A stretch of DNA of 64,000 nt from Saliniramus fredricksonii (GTDB lineage: Bacteria > Pseudomonadota > Alphaproteobacteria > Rhizobiales > Beijerinckiaceae), in NCBI RefSeq assembly GCF_900094735.1, contig NZ_FMBM01000001.1, forward strand, positions 806,001 through 870,000, written 5' to 3'. Shown one piece after another: positions 54,813-62,641 of the stretch. The first letter of the stretch is position 1. Each line of letters opens with the position of its first letter. Made by a program: the position numbers and the translations under genes. The notes beneath the pieces are model-generated. The model was not told where the DNA came from. It saw nothing but the letters and a program-made list of their open reading frames with translations, and did not search any database.

Positions 54813-54979
54813 TCAACCGCCTCCCGGATGCGCTGCACGGATCTGCGTCGTCATCGCCGACATGATCGTCATCGGTGAAACGGCGCTTTTGCACCGGCGG
54901 CGGTGCCAAGGCAAGCCGGCCGTACTGCCGGAACCCTCAAGAGCGGACATGAAGCGGGTATGAGCGACCCGGGCGCGCG

Positions 54980-55240
54980 TCAATGGCGCGGTGCGATCGA
55001 GAAACCGCCGGCGCGGATGCGATCGGGCAAGCCCTGGGCGAATTCCGCCGCCGCTTCCTCGCCATAGGTGGCGACAAGTTCCTGGAAGGCGGCGAAGATC
55101 GCGGCCTGCGCCATGCAATCCGCGTCGAGACCGTCGAGCTGCGCTTCGGCGAAGGCTTCGGTGACATAGCCGAGCGCCACGCGCTTCTCTTCGGCGACGT
55201 CGGTGATCGGTGCCGACTGATAATCGTAATCTTCAAGCAT
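54980..55240 (-). CDS. Small conserved hypothetical protein (86 aa)
   Basis: Acidic helical protein MLEDYDYQSAPITDVAEEKR ... GFSIAPRH. I recall similar short proteins in Hyphomicrobiales but no function. The start at 55240 is preceded by a GGGAGAG about ten bases upstream; the ORF reaches nine codons further to 55267. No motif is evident beyond an amphipathic helix pair. Confidence 0.65.
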   Translation of the reverse strand: MLEDYDYQSAPITDVAEEKRVALGYVTEAFAEAQLDGLDADCMAQAAIFAAFQELVATYGEEAAAEFAQGLPDRIRAGGFSIAPRH

Positions 55241-55395
55241 GAAACCGTGTCTCTCCCACCTTCCCACAGCCGCGACCTTAGAGCCGCGACGTGCCGGCTT
55301 CCAGTCTCGCCTTACGAAAAGGTTAACGCGACCCGCTTGTTTTGTGGAAAAGGCCTGACGCTACGGCAAGAAGAGCGGCTTCGTTGCAGCGCGTT

Positions 55396-55785
55396 TCAGT
55401 TTCCGTAGCGTGTCGCGATCATCCCGGCGAGCGCATCGCCTTCTTCCAGAAAGCGCGCGATGGCGATTTCTGCTGCGGGGGTGCAGCGCCGGTAGGTCAG
55501 CGCGAATGCCGCGTAACCGCGATTATAGGCCCCGGCGAGACGCTCGGCGCGCTCCGGCCCCTCAGCCTCCAGCAGATCCTGCATGCGTTCGGGCCATTCC
55601 GACGCATCCTGTGCCGCGCACAGGTCGCGCAGGAAGGCGAGCGACCCCATGACCTCCGCCAGACGCATGAGATCGGCCTCATAGGACGGCGGCCGGGACG
55701 GCGCGCCGTCCTGCGCCGATCCCGAGACCGGCCCCGTGAGCATGAATGCGGCTGCGAGAAGGAGGATGAGAATCGCGTGTTTCAT
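55396..55785 (-). CDS. TIGR02301-family exported protein
   Basis: Small exported protein of 129 residues. The signal peptide is MKHAILILLLAAAFMLTGPVSGSA. The mature part has two cysteines (LRDLCAAQD and LTYRRCTPA) that may form a disulphide, and the pattern of the uncharacterised TIGR02301 family. The ATG at 55785 overlaps the stop of the Nudix gene (ATGA), so translation is coupled. Function unknown; envelope location inferred from the signal. Confidence 0.8.
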   Translation of the reverse strand: MKHAILILLLAAAFMLTGPVSGSAQDGAPSRPPSYEADLMRLAEVMGSLAFLRDLCAAQDASEWPERMQDLLEAEGPERAERLAGAYNRGYAAFALTYRRCTPAAEIAIARFLEEGDALAGMIATRYGN

Positions 55786-56234
55786 CACGATTGCCGCCGC
55801 ACGAGGGCACCCGCCCCCGCGACGATCTCGGACAGATGCGGCGTCGTGGGCAGATCCGACAGCGCCGCCGGATCGGCCCAGATTACCGCGCCCGCTTCGG
55901 GGCCGGGGCGTGGCTCGCCGGAGACCCAGAGCGCGGCATGGGCGCAGATCACGTAATGCACGCGCACGGCCCCCGCTTCGTCGCGCTGGATGATCTCGAT
56001 CGGCCGGATCATCCCCAGCACACGCGCCGTCACGCCGACTTCCTCATGCAACTCGCGCAGAGCGGCCTCGGCGAGGGTCTCGCCAGGCTCCACCAGACCG
56101 CCGGGCAGGGTGTAGAGATTGTCCATCGGCGGGCGCGTGCGCGTCGCGAGCAACACCCTGTCGCCGCGCAGCACGCAGATGCTGGCGGCAAGAAGGGGGC
56201 CTGCGGGATAATCGCGCTGTAGCGTCATGCCCAT
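55785..56234 (-). CDS. Nudix hydrolase
   Basis: Pyrophosphohydrolase with an exact Nudix box, GGLVEPGETLAEAALRELHE followed by EVG, near residue 45. It is 149 residues long and starts MGMTLQRDYPAGPLLAAS. The substrate cannot be read from the sequence. It heads a two-gene unit with the TIGR02301 gene. Confidence 0.9.
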   Translation of the reverse strand: MGMTLQRDYPAGPLLAASICVLRGDRVLLATRTRPPMDNLYTLPGGLVEPGETLAEAALRELHEEVGVTARVLGMIRPIEIIQRDEAGAVRVHYVICAHAALWVSGEPRPGPEAGAVIWADPAALSDLPTTPHLSEIVAGAGALVRRQS

Positions 56235-56347
56235 GCACCTCGAAATCGCGCCGCGGAGCCCGCAGCATCGCCCATCCGCCGCTTTGTCGCAAAGTCCGAT
56301 CTGGCCGGCAAGGACGGATTGCCGCGATTGGCCGCCCCCGAACGCGC

Positions 56348-56381
56348 GAAAGCCCCGTCCTTGAGGGGCGACGGGGCTTTC
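56348..56381. terminator. Intrinsic-type hairpin, probably bidirectional
   Basis: GAAAGCCCCGTC and GACGGGGCTTTC form a perfect 12-base stem around a 10-base loop. It lies between the Nudix gene and the 81-residue gene, both on the minus strand, 42 bases beyond the stop of the latter. The AAA/TTT at the stem base gives a short U-run in both directions. Confidence 0.75.
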
Positions 56382-56422
56382 ACGATGCCGCTTGCGCGAG
56401 TGCCGTAACAGGCAGAGACGAC

Positions 56423-56668
56423 TTACTTCACGAACGGAAGCCGCGCATCGTCGCCGAGGCGCATCTTGCGATACTCTTCGCTTGTCGTGATGGATTCGTA
56501 GAGATGCGGGGCGTAGAGCATCAGCTCACGCTCGAAGCGACGCATCTGGGCGCGCTCAAGGCTGTTGAGCAGGCGCTGGAAGAAACCCTTGCGCACGGGC
56601 TCTGCCGTGGTTTCGGTGGTGATCGCATCGGCGGTAGGGGCGTTCGGGTAATTGAGGGCATAGGCCAT
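56423..56668 (-). CDS. Small hypothetical protein (81 aa)
   Basis: Not recognised. Sequence MAYALNYPNAPTADAITTET ... LPFVK. The central part KGFFQRLLNSLERAQMRRFERE is a basic amphipathic helix. AGGAG is nine bases before the ATG at 56668 but directly abuts the ATG at 56677, so the shorter form is chosen. A strong terminator hairpin follows it, which supports a real transcription unit. Confidence 0.7.
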   Translation of the reverse strand: MAYALNYPNAPTADAITTETTAEPVRKGFFQRLLNSLERAQMRRFERELMLYAPHLYESITTSEEYRKMRLGDDARLPFVK

Positions 56669-57036
56669 GGGGGACATCTCCTGAGCTGGTTACGCTCTGA
56701 TCATTCCCGAGCGTTTCCGTTGTCGTTGCATCGCAATATAAGTCAGCATCCCTGCCCTAGCTATGGAGTCTGGGACATGTTTGCCATGCGTTTCATGCAT
56801 GCACATGCGCTGAATGTCTCAAACATGCTCGTTTGACGCATGACGCGGCACGTTGCCGACAAATATGGCAGGCCACAGCCGCATCTGCCGTGTTGCGGTG
56901 CAGCATGAGTTCGAATTATCGTCATCGGGATTTCGTTTCCGGGTCTTGCCGCGCGAGGTTCAGGCCGGTTGCGGCCTGATCGAAACCTTGCATCTGCCAC
57001 GCATCCGACCCAGAACAGGACAAGGCATCGAAGCAG
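56669..57036. other. Divergent intergenic region
   Basis: 368 bases between the 81-residue gene and the M24 peptidase gene. CATGTTTG at 56776-56783 and CAAACATG at 56820-56827 form an inverted repeat, and several ATGCAT-like words lie between them. It may hold a regulator site, but nothing is recognisable with confidence. Confidence 0.4.
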
Positions 57037-58875
57037 ATGAGGTCTTGCGTGAGTGGTCCGTTCCAGACATTCGACGATCCCGTGGCCGGCGGACGCGATC
57101 CGGGGCGGCTGGCGCGGCTGCGCGCCGCGCTCGCCTCACGCGGCCTGAGCGCCTTCATCATCCCCCGCGCCGATGCGCATCAATCCGAATACACGCCGCC
57201 GCATGACGAGCGGCTGGCATGGCTGACGGGTTTTACCGGCTCGGCGGGGCTCGCCGTGGTGCTTGCGCGTGCGGCGGCGCTGTTCACCGACGGACGCTAC
57301 ACCCTGCAGGCGCCGCAGCAGATCGACATGACGCAGTGGCAAGTGGTCGATTCGACGCGTACCAGACCCTTCGTCTGGCTTGCCGGGCACCTCGGCGAGG
57401 GTGATGTCGTCGGCTTCGACCCGTGGCTGATGACCGCGCGGGACGTGGCGCAGCTGCGCCGGGAGGTCGAGACTGTCGGCGGATTGCTGCAAGCCGTGCC
57501 CGATAACCCGCTCGACGCGCTCTGGGAGGACCAGCCGCCCCCGCCGCAGGCGGCGCTGTGGGCGCATGATCCGGATCTGACCGGCGAGAGCGTCCCGGAC
57601 AAGCTGGCGCGGATCCGTACGGCGATCGGCGAGGCGCGCTGCGATGCCCTCGTCGTCAGCGACCCGCATAATCTGTGCTGGGCCTTCAATCTGCGCGGCG
57701 CGGATGTCGCGCATACGCCGATCGTGCTCGGCTTTGCGCTGATCCCCGCCGAAGGCCGTCCGGTTCTCTTCATCGCGGGCGGCAAGATCGATGCGGCGAT
57801 GCGTGCGGCGATCTCGGAGCATGCCGATCTCGCCGAGCCCGAGACCCTGCTCGAAACCCTCACCGCCCGCGCTTCCGGTGGTGCGAAGCTGCGCATCGAC
57901 AGCGCCACCGGCGCGGAGATCCTGCGCGAAACCGTCGTTCGGGCCGGCGGCGAGGCCGATGTCGCGGCTGATCCGATCACGCTGATGAAGGCCCGCAAGA
58001 ACCCGGTCGAGATCGCCGGAAGCCGGGAAGCGCATCTGCGCGACGGCGTTGCGGTCTCGCGCTTCCTTGCCTGGTTCGCCGATACCGCCCCGCGCGGGGA
58101 GCTCACCGAGATCGACGCCGTGTGCAAGCTGGAAGAGATGCGCGCGCAGACCAATGCGCTCGTCGAGATCGCCTTTCCCACCATTGCCGGAGCCGGGCCC
58201 AACGGGGCGATCGTGCATTACCGGGTCAGCACGCAGAGCAACCGGGCAATCGGGACGGGGGAGCTGTTCCTGATCGATTCCGGCGCGCAATACAACGACG
58301 GCACCACCGATATCACCCGCACGCTGGTCACCGGTGAGCCGACACCGGAGATGCGTGCGCATTACACCCGGGTGCTCAAGGGCCATATCGCCATCGCCCG
58401 CGCCGTCTTTCCCAAGGGAACGACGGGCGCGCAGATCGATGCGCTGGCGCGGCTGCCGCTCTGGGAGGCCGGGCTCGATTTCGACCATGGCACCGGGCAT
58501 GGCGTCGGCAGCTTCCTCTCCGTGCATGAAGGCCCGCAGCGCATCTCGAAGGCAGGCAATGTCGCCCTGGACCCTGGGATGATCCTCTCCAACGAGCCGG
58601 GCTATTACAGGGCCGGCAGCTACGGCATCCGGCTGGAGAACCTGCTCCTTGTGGAGCCGCGCGAGATCGCCGGCGGCGAGCGCGAGATGCTCGGATTCGA
58701 AACCCTCACCCTCGCGCCGTTCGAGCGCCGGCTGATCGAGCCCGCCCTGCTGGGGCGGACGGAGCGCGCCTGGATCGACGCCTATCACGCCCGCGTCTGG
58801 GAGAAGCTGGCGCTATCGGTCGACGACGCCACCCGCGCCTGGCTGGAAGGCGCCACGCGACCGCTGGCTGTTTGA
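57037..58875 (+). CDS. Aminopeptidase P family protein (M24B)
   Basis: Dinuclear metal aminopeptidase that removes an N-terminal residue before proline. It has two creatinase-like N-terminal domains and a C-terminal pita-bread catalytic domain. Ligands are visible as Asp in FLIDSGAQYNDGTTDITRT, His in DHGTGHGVGSFLSVHEGP, Glu in ILSNEPGYY and Glu in GIRLENLLL. The length of 612 residues fits the long three-domain type also found in eukaryotes. The start MRSCVSGPFQTFDDP may be a few codons late or early. Confidence 0.93.
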   Translation: MRSCVSGPFQTFDDPVAGGRDPGRLARLRAALASRGLSAFIIPRADAHQSEYTPPHDERLAWLTGFTGSAGLAVVLARAAALFTDGRYTLQAPQQIDMTQWQVVDSTRTRPFVWLAGHLGEGDVVGFDPWLMTARDVAQLRREVETVGGLLQAVPDNPLDALWEDQPPPPQAALWAHDPDLTGESVPDKLARIRTAIGEARCDALVVSDPHNLCWAFNLRGADVAHTPIVLGFALIPAEGRPVLFIAGGKIDAAMRAAISEHADLAEPETLLETLTARASGGAKLRIDSATGAEILRETVVRAGGEADVAADPITLMKARKNPVEIAGSREAHLRDGVAVSRFLAWFADTAPRGELTEIDAVCKLEEMRAQTNALVEIAFPTIAGAGPNGAIVHYRVSTQSNRAIGTGELFLIDSGAQYNDGTTDITRTLVTGEPTPEMRAHYTRVLKGHIAIARAVFPKGTTGAQIDALARLPLWEAGLDFDHGTGHGVGSFLSVHEGPQRISKAGNVALDPGMILSNEPGYYRAGSYGIRLENLLLVEPREIAGGEREMLGFETLTLAPFERRLIEPALLGRTERAWIDAYHARVWEKLALSVDDATRAWLEGATRPLAV

Positions 58876-58997
58876 CGCTTGCGAACCGGTGGCGTGATCG
58901 GTCGATGGCGCAAACGGCCTTTGGCCTGAACGCCCTGTGCGGCGCGCCCTGTGGCGCTTAAGCTTTCATGCGTGAGGCACCAGCGCGTGGAGGCGAT

Positions 58998-59867
58998 ATG
59001 GACAAGAGCATGATTCCCGATCTTTCGGGCAAGGTCATCGCGATCATTGCGCCGGGCAATATGGGCGCGGGCCTCGCCACGCGCGTCCGCGCTGCCGGAT
59101 TTAGCGTGCGCACATTGCTGGCCGGGCGCGGCGAGGCGACACGCATGCGGGCCAGCCAGGCGGGCATGCAGGATGCTTCCCCGCCGGACATCGCCGCCTG
59201 CCCCGTGATTCTCTCCGTGGTGCCGCCGGGGCGTGCCCATGTGCTCGCACGCGAACTCGCCCCCGCTCTCGCCGCAGCGCCGGTCAAGCCGCTCTATGTC
59301 GATTGCAACGCGGTCTCGCCCGAGACGGTGAAGGTGATCGCCGAGACGATCACGGCGACGGGTGCGGCTTTCGCGGATGCCGGGATCATCGGCTTGCCGC
59401 CGACGGCTGACGGCCCGCTTCCGGTGATCTATGCCAGCGGCGAGGCCGCGCCCGGGCTGGCTGCGCTGAACCATGCCGGTCTCGACATCCGTGTGCTCGA
59501 CGGTCCTGTCGGCGCCGCCTCGACCCTGAAGATGTGCTATGCGGGCATTGGCAAGGGGCTGACGGCGCTCGCCTGCGCGATGATCCTCGCCGCCGAACGC
59601 GCCGGTGCCGGTGAGGCCCTGCATGCGGAGATGGAGCGCAGCCAGAAGATGCTGCTGGGGCGCCTCGAGGGCAGCATTCCGGACATGTTTCCCAAAGCCT
59701 ATCGCTGGGTCGCCGAGATGGAAGAGATCGGCGGTTTTCTGGATGAGGAGCGGCCCGAATCCGGAATCTATCGCGGTATGGCGGGTTTCTATGACCGCCT
59801 CGCCGGCGATTTCGATGCGCAGGGTCCGGAGATCGCGGCGCTGAAGCGGTTTCTGGACAAGAAGTAA
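58998..59867 (+). CDS. NAD(P)-dependent oxidoreductase (beta-hydroxyacid dehydrogenase-like, DUF1932)
   Basis: Rossmann domain with KVIAIIAPGNMGAGLATRVRA (GxxxxG variant), then a C-terminal helical domain of the DUF1932 type (LKMCYAGIGKGLTALACAMIL). It resembles 3-hydroxyisobutyrate or 6-phosphogluconate dehydrogenases, but the substrate is unknown. The ORF reaches to 58968; the ATG at 58998 with GGAGG four bases upstream gives 289 residues. It stands alone, 122 bases after the peptidase gene. Confidence 0.82.
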   Translation: MDKSMIPDLSGKVIAIIAPGNMGAGLATRVRAAGFSVRTLLAGRGEATRMRASQAGMQDASPPDIAACPVILSVVPPGRAHVLARELAPALAAAPVKPLYVDCNAVSPETVKVIAETITATGAAFADAGIIGLPPTADGPLPVIYASGEAAPGLAALNHAGLDIRVLDGPVGAASTLKMCYAGIGKGLTALACAMILAAERAGAGEALHAEMERSQKMLLGRLEGSIPDMFPKAYRWVAEMEEIGGFLDEERPESGIYRGMAGFYDRLAGDFDAQGPEIAALKRFLDKK

Positions 59868-60067
59868 TCCGCAGGCCCGGCCAGACGGAACCGGAATGAG
59901 CTGCTATCGGGTGCGCGCGAAATGCCGGTCGGATGACCTCGCCCGGCTGCGCGGTCCAAAATATTGAAACGATGAAAATTTTACGCCTTTACCAAATGGC
60001 GCGTCGATGCCGTTTCAGAGCAGGCAAAACCAATGCATGCGAACTCATATTATGATATCATACATTT

Positions 60068-60334
60068 ATGAGGTATTATTTGAACAAATATCAGTTGCGT
60101 GTTCGTAAGCCACGCCCCCCGCCCGGTCTTGGGCGGGACGTGGTCGTTTCCACACCGGAGGAGAATGACGCTTTCGAGCAGGCCTTATGGCGTCAGACGC
60201 TGGCGCGCGCCATTCGTCAGGCGCGCCAGGAGGCGCGCGGGCGCAAAGATCCCGTGCTCAAGCAGAAACTCCGCCGGCTCTACCGCACGCTCTGGGGCGG
60301 TCGGCGGGTCTCGCCCGGCGCCGGTGATCCGGCC
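60068..60334 (+). CDS. Uncertain ORF upstream of, and running antisense into, the Ni/Co transporter
   Basis: The first 89 codons outside the transporter gene read MRYYLNKYQLRVRKPRPPPG ... LYRTLWGG, basic and protein-like. The frame then continues antisense through the transporter to 60991. There is no ribosome binding site. The upstream 60 bases are very AT-rich and include the palindrome TATGATATCATA at 60051-60062. It could be a decayed or horizontally acquired gene. Low confidence. Confidence 0.25.
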
Positions 60335-61417
60335 CTAGAGCGCGCCGCTGCCCGGCTGGCCGGCGAGCAGCGCGAGGCCGATCACCAGCACGAAGGCGGC
60401 AGCGGCGAGCTCGAAGCCCGAACCGACGACCACGCCCCGATCATTGCGCCCGCCGGCGATGCGCAGGGCGAAATCCTTCATGAAGACGGCGGTGAGCGCG
60501 ATCACGCTGGTGGTGATGGCGGTGCCGACGGCCATGGCGAAGGTCGCGGCGATCCCCGCGCCGATGAGATCCTGCGAGGCGGCGAAGACGAGCAGGACGA
60601 GGGCTCCGGCGCAGGGCCGCAGGCCGGCGGCGAAAACCACGCCGGCATATTCGCGCCAGCGCCGCAGCCGCATGAATTCCTCGGGCGGGGGCAGATGCAC
60701 GTGGTCGCACCCGGCGGGGTTGTCCAGCCGCGCCCCGCGCCGATGCAGGATGAGATCGGTGAAGTGCCCGGCCTTGCGCCAGGTCAGCCAGAGCCCGAGC
60801 AGGGCGACGACGAGGAAACTCGTGAATTCAACCCGCCCCGTCAGCCGGTCCATACCGACTGCCGTGAGGCTGAAGACCGCTATCGCGGCGCCGACCATGG
60901 CGATGGCGATGACGGCCTGCAGGAAGGCGGCGGCAAAACACAGGCCGATCCCGCGCCGCAGAGCGCGCTCTTCCGCGACGAGATAGGCTGAGATCACGGC
61001 CTTGCCGTGACCGGGCCCGGCAGCGTGAAAGACGCCGTAGGCGAAACCCACGCCCATCAGGGCCCAGAACGCCCCACCGCCCTCGGGCAGGGCGCGCACG
61101 CCGGCCTGGATGCGCTGGTAGAACAGCCCCTGCAGAGCCAGCACCGTGTTCATCAGCGCATTGCCCGGCGGCGCCGTCTCGCGCTGCGTCATGCCGAAAG
61201 GCGCGGCCGTGGGCGCCGGCGCGGGCGCGGGTGGCACGAGGAGATACAGAATCAGATTGAGCGCACCGCCCACGGCGAGCACGGCGATCAGCGCGAAACC
61301 GAGGCGCAGCGCGAGACGGCGCCACCCTGCCGGGCCGGTACGTCCGCGCCGATAAGCGGCACCACCTGTATCGGTGCCGAAAGATGCCGGCGGCGGGGAC
61401 GGGCTGGCTCTGGTCAT
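60335..61417 (-). CDS. Nickel/cobalt transporter (NiCoT/RcnA-like)
   Basis: Inner-membrane transporter of 360 residues. An N-terminal helix follows a basic leader, then a Pro/Ala loop and about six further helices. The metal-binding signature HAAGPGHGKAVISAY (near residue 130) and the second motif FAAGLRPCAGALVLLVFA are present. A His-rich cytoplasmic segment, CDHVHLPPPEE, lies between. It follows a DUF1007 gene on the same strand after 45 bases, a pairing seen often in metal uptake loci. Confidence 0.9.
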   Translation of the reverse strand: MTRASPSPPPASFGTDTGGAAYRRGRTGPAGWRRLALRLGFALIAVLAVGGALNLILYLLVPPAPAPAPTAAPFGMTQRETAPPGNALMNTVLALQGLFYQRIQAGVRALPEGGGAFWALMGVGFAYGVFHAAGPGHGKAVISAYLVAEERALRRGIGLCFAAAFLQAVIAIAMVGAAIAVFSLTAVGMDRLTGRVEFTSFLVVALLGLWLTWRKAGHFTDLILHRRGARLDNPAGCDHVHLPPPEEFMRLRRWREYAGVVFAAGLRPCAGALVLLVFAASQDLIGAGIAATFAMAVGTAITTSVIALTAVFMKDFALRIAGGRNDRGVVVGSGFELAAAAFVLVIGLALLAGQPGSGAL

Positions 61418-61462
61418 GTCACTTCGCCATCATGGATACGGACGTCCTTCGCGCGGAGGCGT

Positions 61463-62173
61463 TCACGGGCAGGCGATCAGCGCACGATTTGCGAATTGGT
61501 CGCCGAAATCGGAGGCCGCCGTCAAGGTGGCGAAGAAGGCCTCCGACAGGCTCGCGGTCTCTTCGATCTCCGAGGAGGCCGGGCGCGTGATCGTCATGGT
61601 GCAGCCTTGCGGCCCGCCGACGAGGCTGATGGCGTCGTCACCCTCGTCGATGGTGAAGGAGACGAACAGCGTCGGATCGTAGATTTCCATGACGAAGGCC
61701 GTGCGCGGTCGGGCTGGTTCACTCAGCGGCAGGGTGAAGCTGAGCGTGAGTTGCCCGCCTTCATAGACCATGTCGTAATCGACGGGTGGCGCGAAGGCGC
61801 GGTCATCGCCATCGATTCGCGCTTGCGTGAAATAGCCGAATTCGACCAGCGAGGTAGCGTTGATCTCGGCCAGTTCACGCAATTCTTCCGGGCCGACCGC
61901 GCCGTAATCCTCCTCCAGCCCCTGCACGGCCCAGGCGGAATAGAATTCGTCGAAGGTCCAGATATGCCGCAGCCCGGCGACACGCCGGGATTCGTCATAG
62001 AGGATTTCGGCATGCGCGGTGACCCAGACATGCGGATGCGCCCGCGCGGGGTGCGTGGCCAGCACCGACATGCCGGTGAGCAGCGCCAGCACGGTCAGCA
62101 TGCGCAGCGCGATCCCGCATGACGGCATCCGGGGCCGGGACGAGGTTGCATGGCGCGCTCGACTCTCGATCAT
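61463..62173 (-). CDS. DUF1007-family periplasmic protein
   Basis: Exported protein of 236 residues. The signal region is ALRMLTVLALLTGMSVLATHPARA and the mature start HPHVWVTAHAEILYD, a His-containing N terminus that could bind metal. It is probably a periplasmic partner of the Ni/Co transporter encoded directly downstream. An internal ATG (ALRMLTV) would shorten the leader to a typical signal peptide. The metal role is inference from context. Confidence 0.85.
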   Translation of the reverse strand: MIESRARHATSSRPRMPSCGIALRMLTVLALLTGMSVLATHPARAHPHVWVTAHAEILYDESRRVAGLRHIWTFDEFYSAWAVQGLEEDYGAVGPEELRELAEINATSLVEFGYFTQARIDGDDRAFAPPVDYDMVYEGGQLTLSFTLPLSEPARPRTAFVMEIYDPTLFVSFTIDEGDDAISLVGGPQGCTMTITRPASSEIEETASLSEAFFATLTAASDFGDQFANRALIACP

Positions 62174-62641
62174 GGCAATCCGTTTCTTTCCCGACCGCAG
62201 CCCCGCGCTCCGGCAACGCGCTCCACCATCGATGAAACTGCGCCGCTATGGTTAAGCACGGGTTAATGCTTCGTATCACATGCGGGCGATCTCGCACACT
62301 GCACTGGTGCTGCGCGAGTGGGGCGAAAGCATGACGGGGTGATGCGGCGCGGGCATGGTACGCACGCGAACATGGCACGCATGCACGCGGGCAAGCCGCT
62401 TTTCCCGCGCGATGCACCCTTGCGGGCGGGACGAAATCCTTCCACTTTCGTATGAGACCAATAAGCAACCGGCACGCGCCCGCGATTGACGGTTATCGTT
62501 GAATATGTCAGCATCACTGACATATCATGCGCGTTTTTACGGATGCGCGCCCGGAAACGCTGAGCGCGGACGAGACCGGTGGCAAGCCGGCGGAACGCGG
62601 GAAGCCGAGGGTCGCGAACGGCGACCGAGGAGGACGAACGT
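62174..62641. other. Divergent regulatory region with CtrA-type box and a long palindrome
   Basis: 468 bases without a gene. TTAAGCACGGGTTAA at 62252-62266 fits the CtrA box TTAA-N7-TTAA, about 80 bases upstream of the DUF1007 gene. ATATGTCAG and CTGACATAT at 62503-62525 form a perfect 9-base inverted repeat around CATCA, about 115 bases upstream of the oxidoreductase gene. Confidence 0.55.
62503..62525. promoter_or_regulatory. Operator-like palindrome upstream of the indolepyruvate oxidoreductase gene
   Basis: ATATGTCAG, five bases, CTGACATAT: a perfect dyad of the size bound by dimeric repressors such as TetR-type proteins. No regulator gene is adjacent in the window. Confidence 0.5.

Noticed and set aside
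57136-58788. 550-codon open frame on the minus strand
   Set aside because: Antisense to the aminopeptidase P gene, whose metal ligands are all in place.
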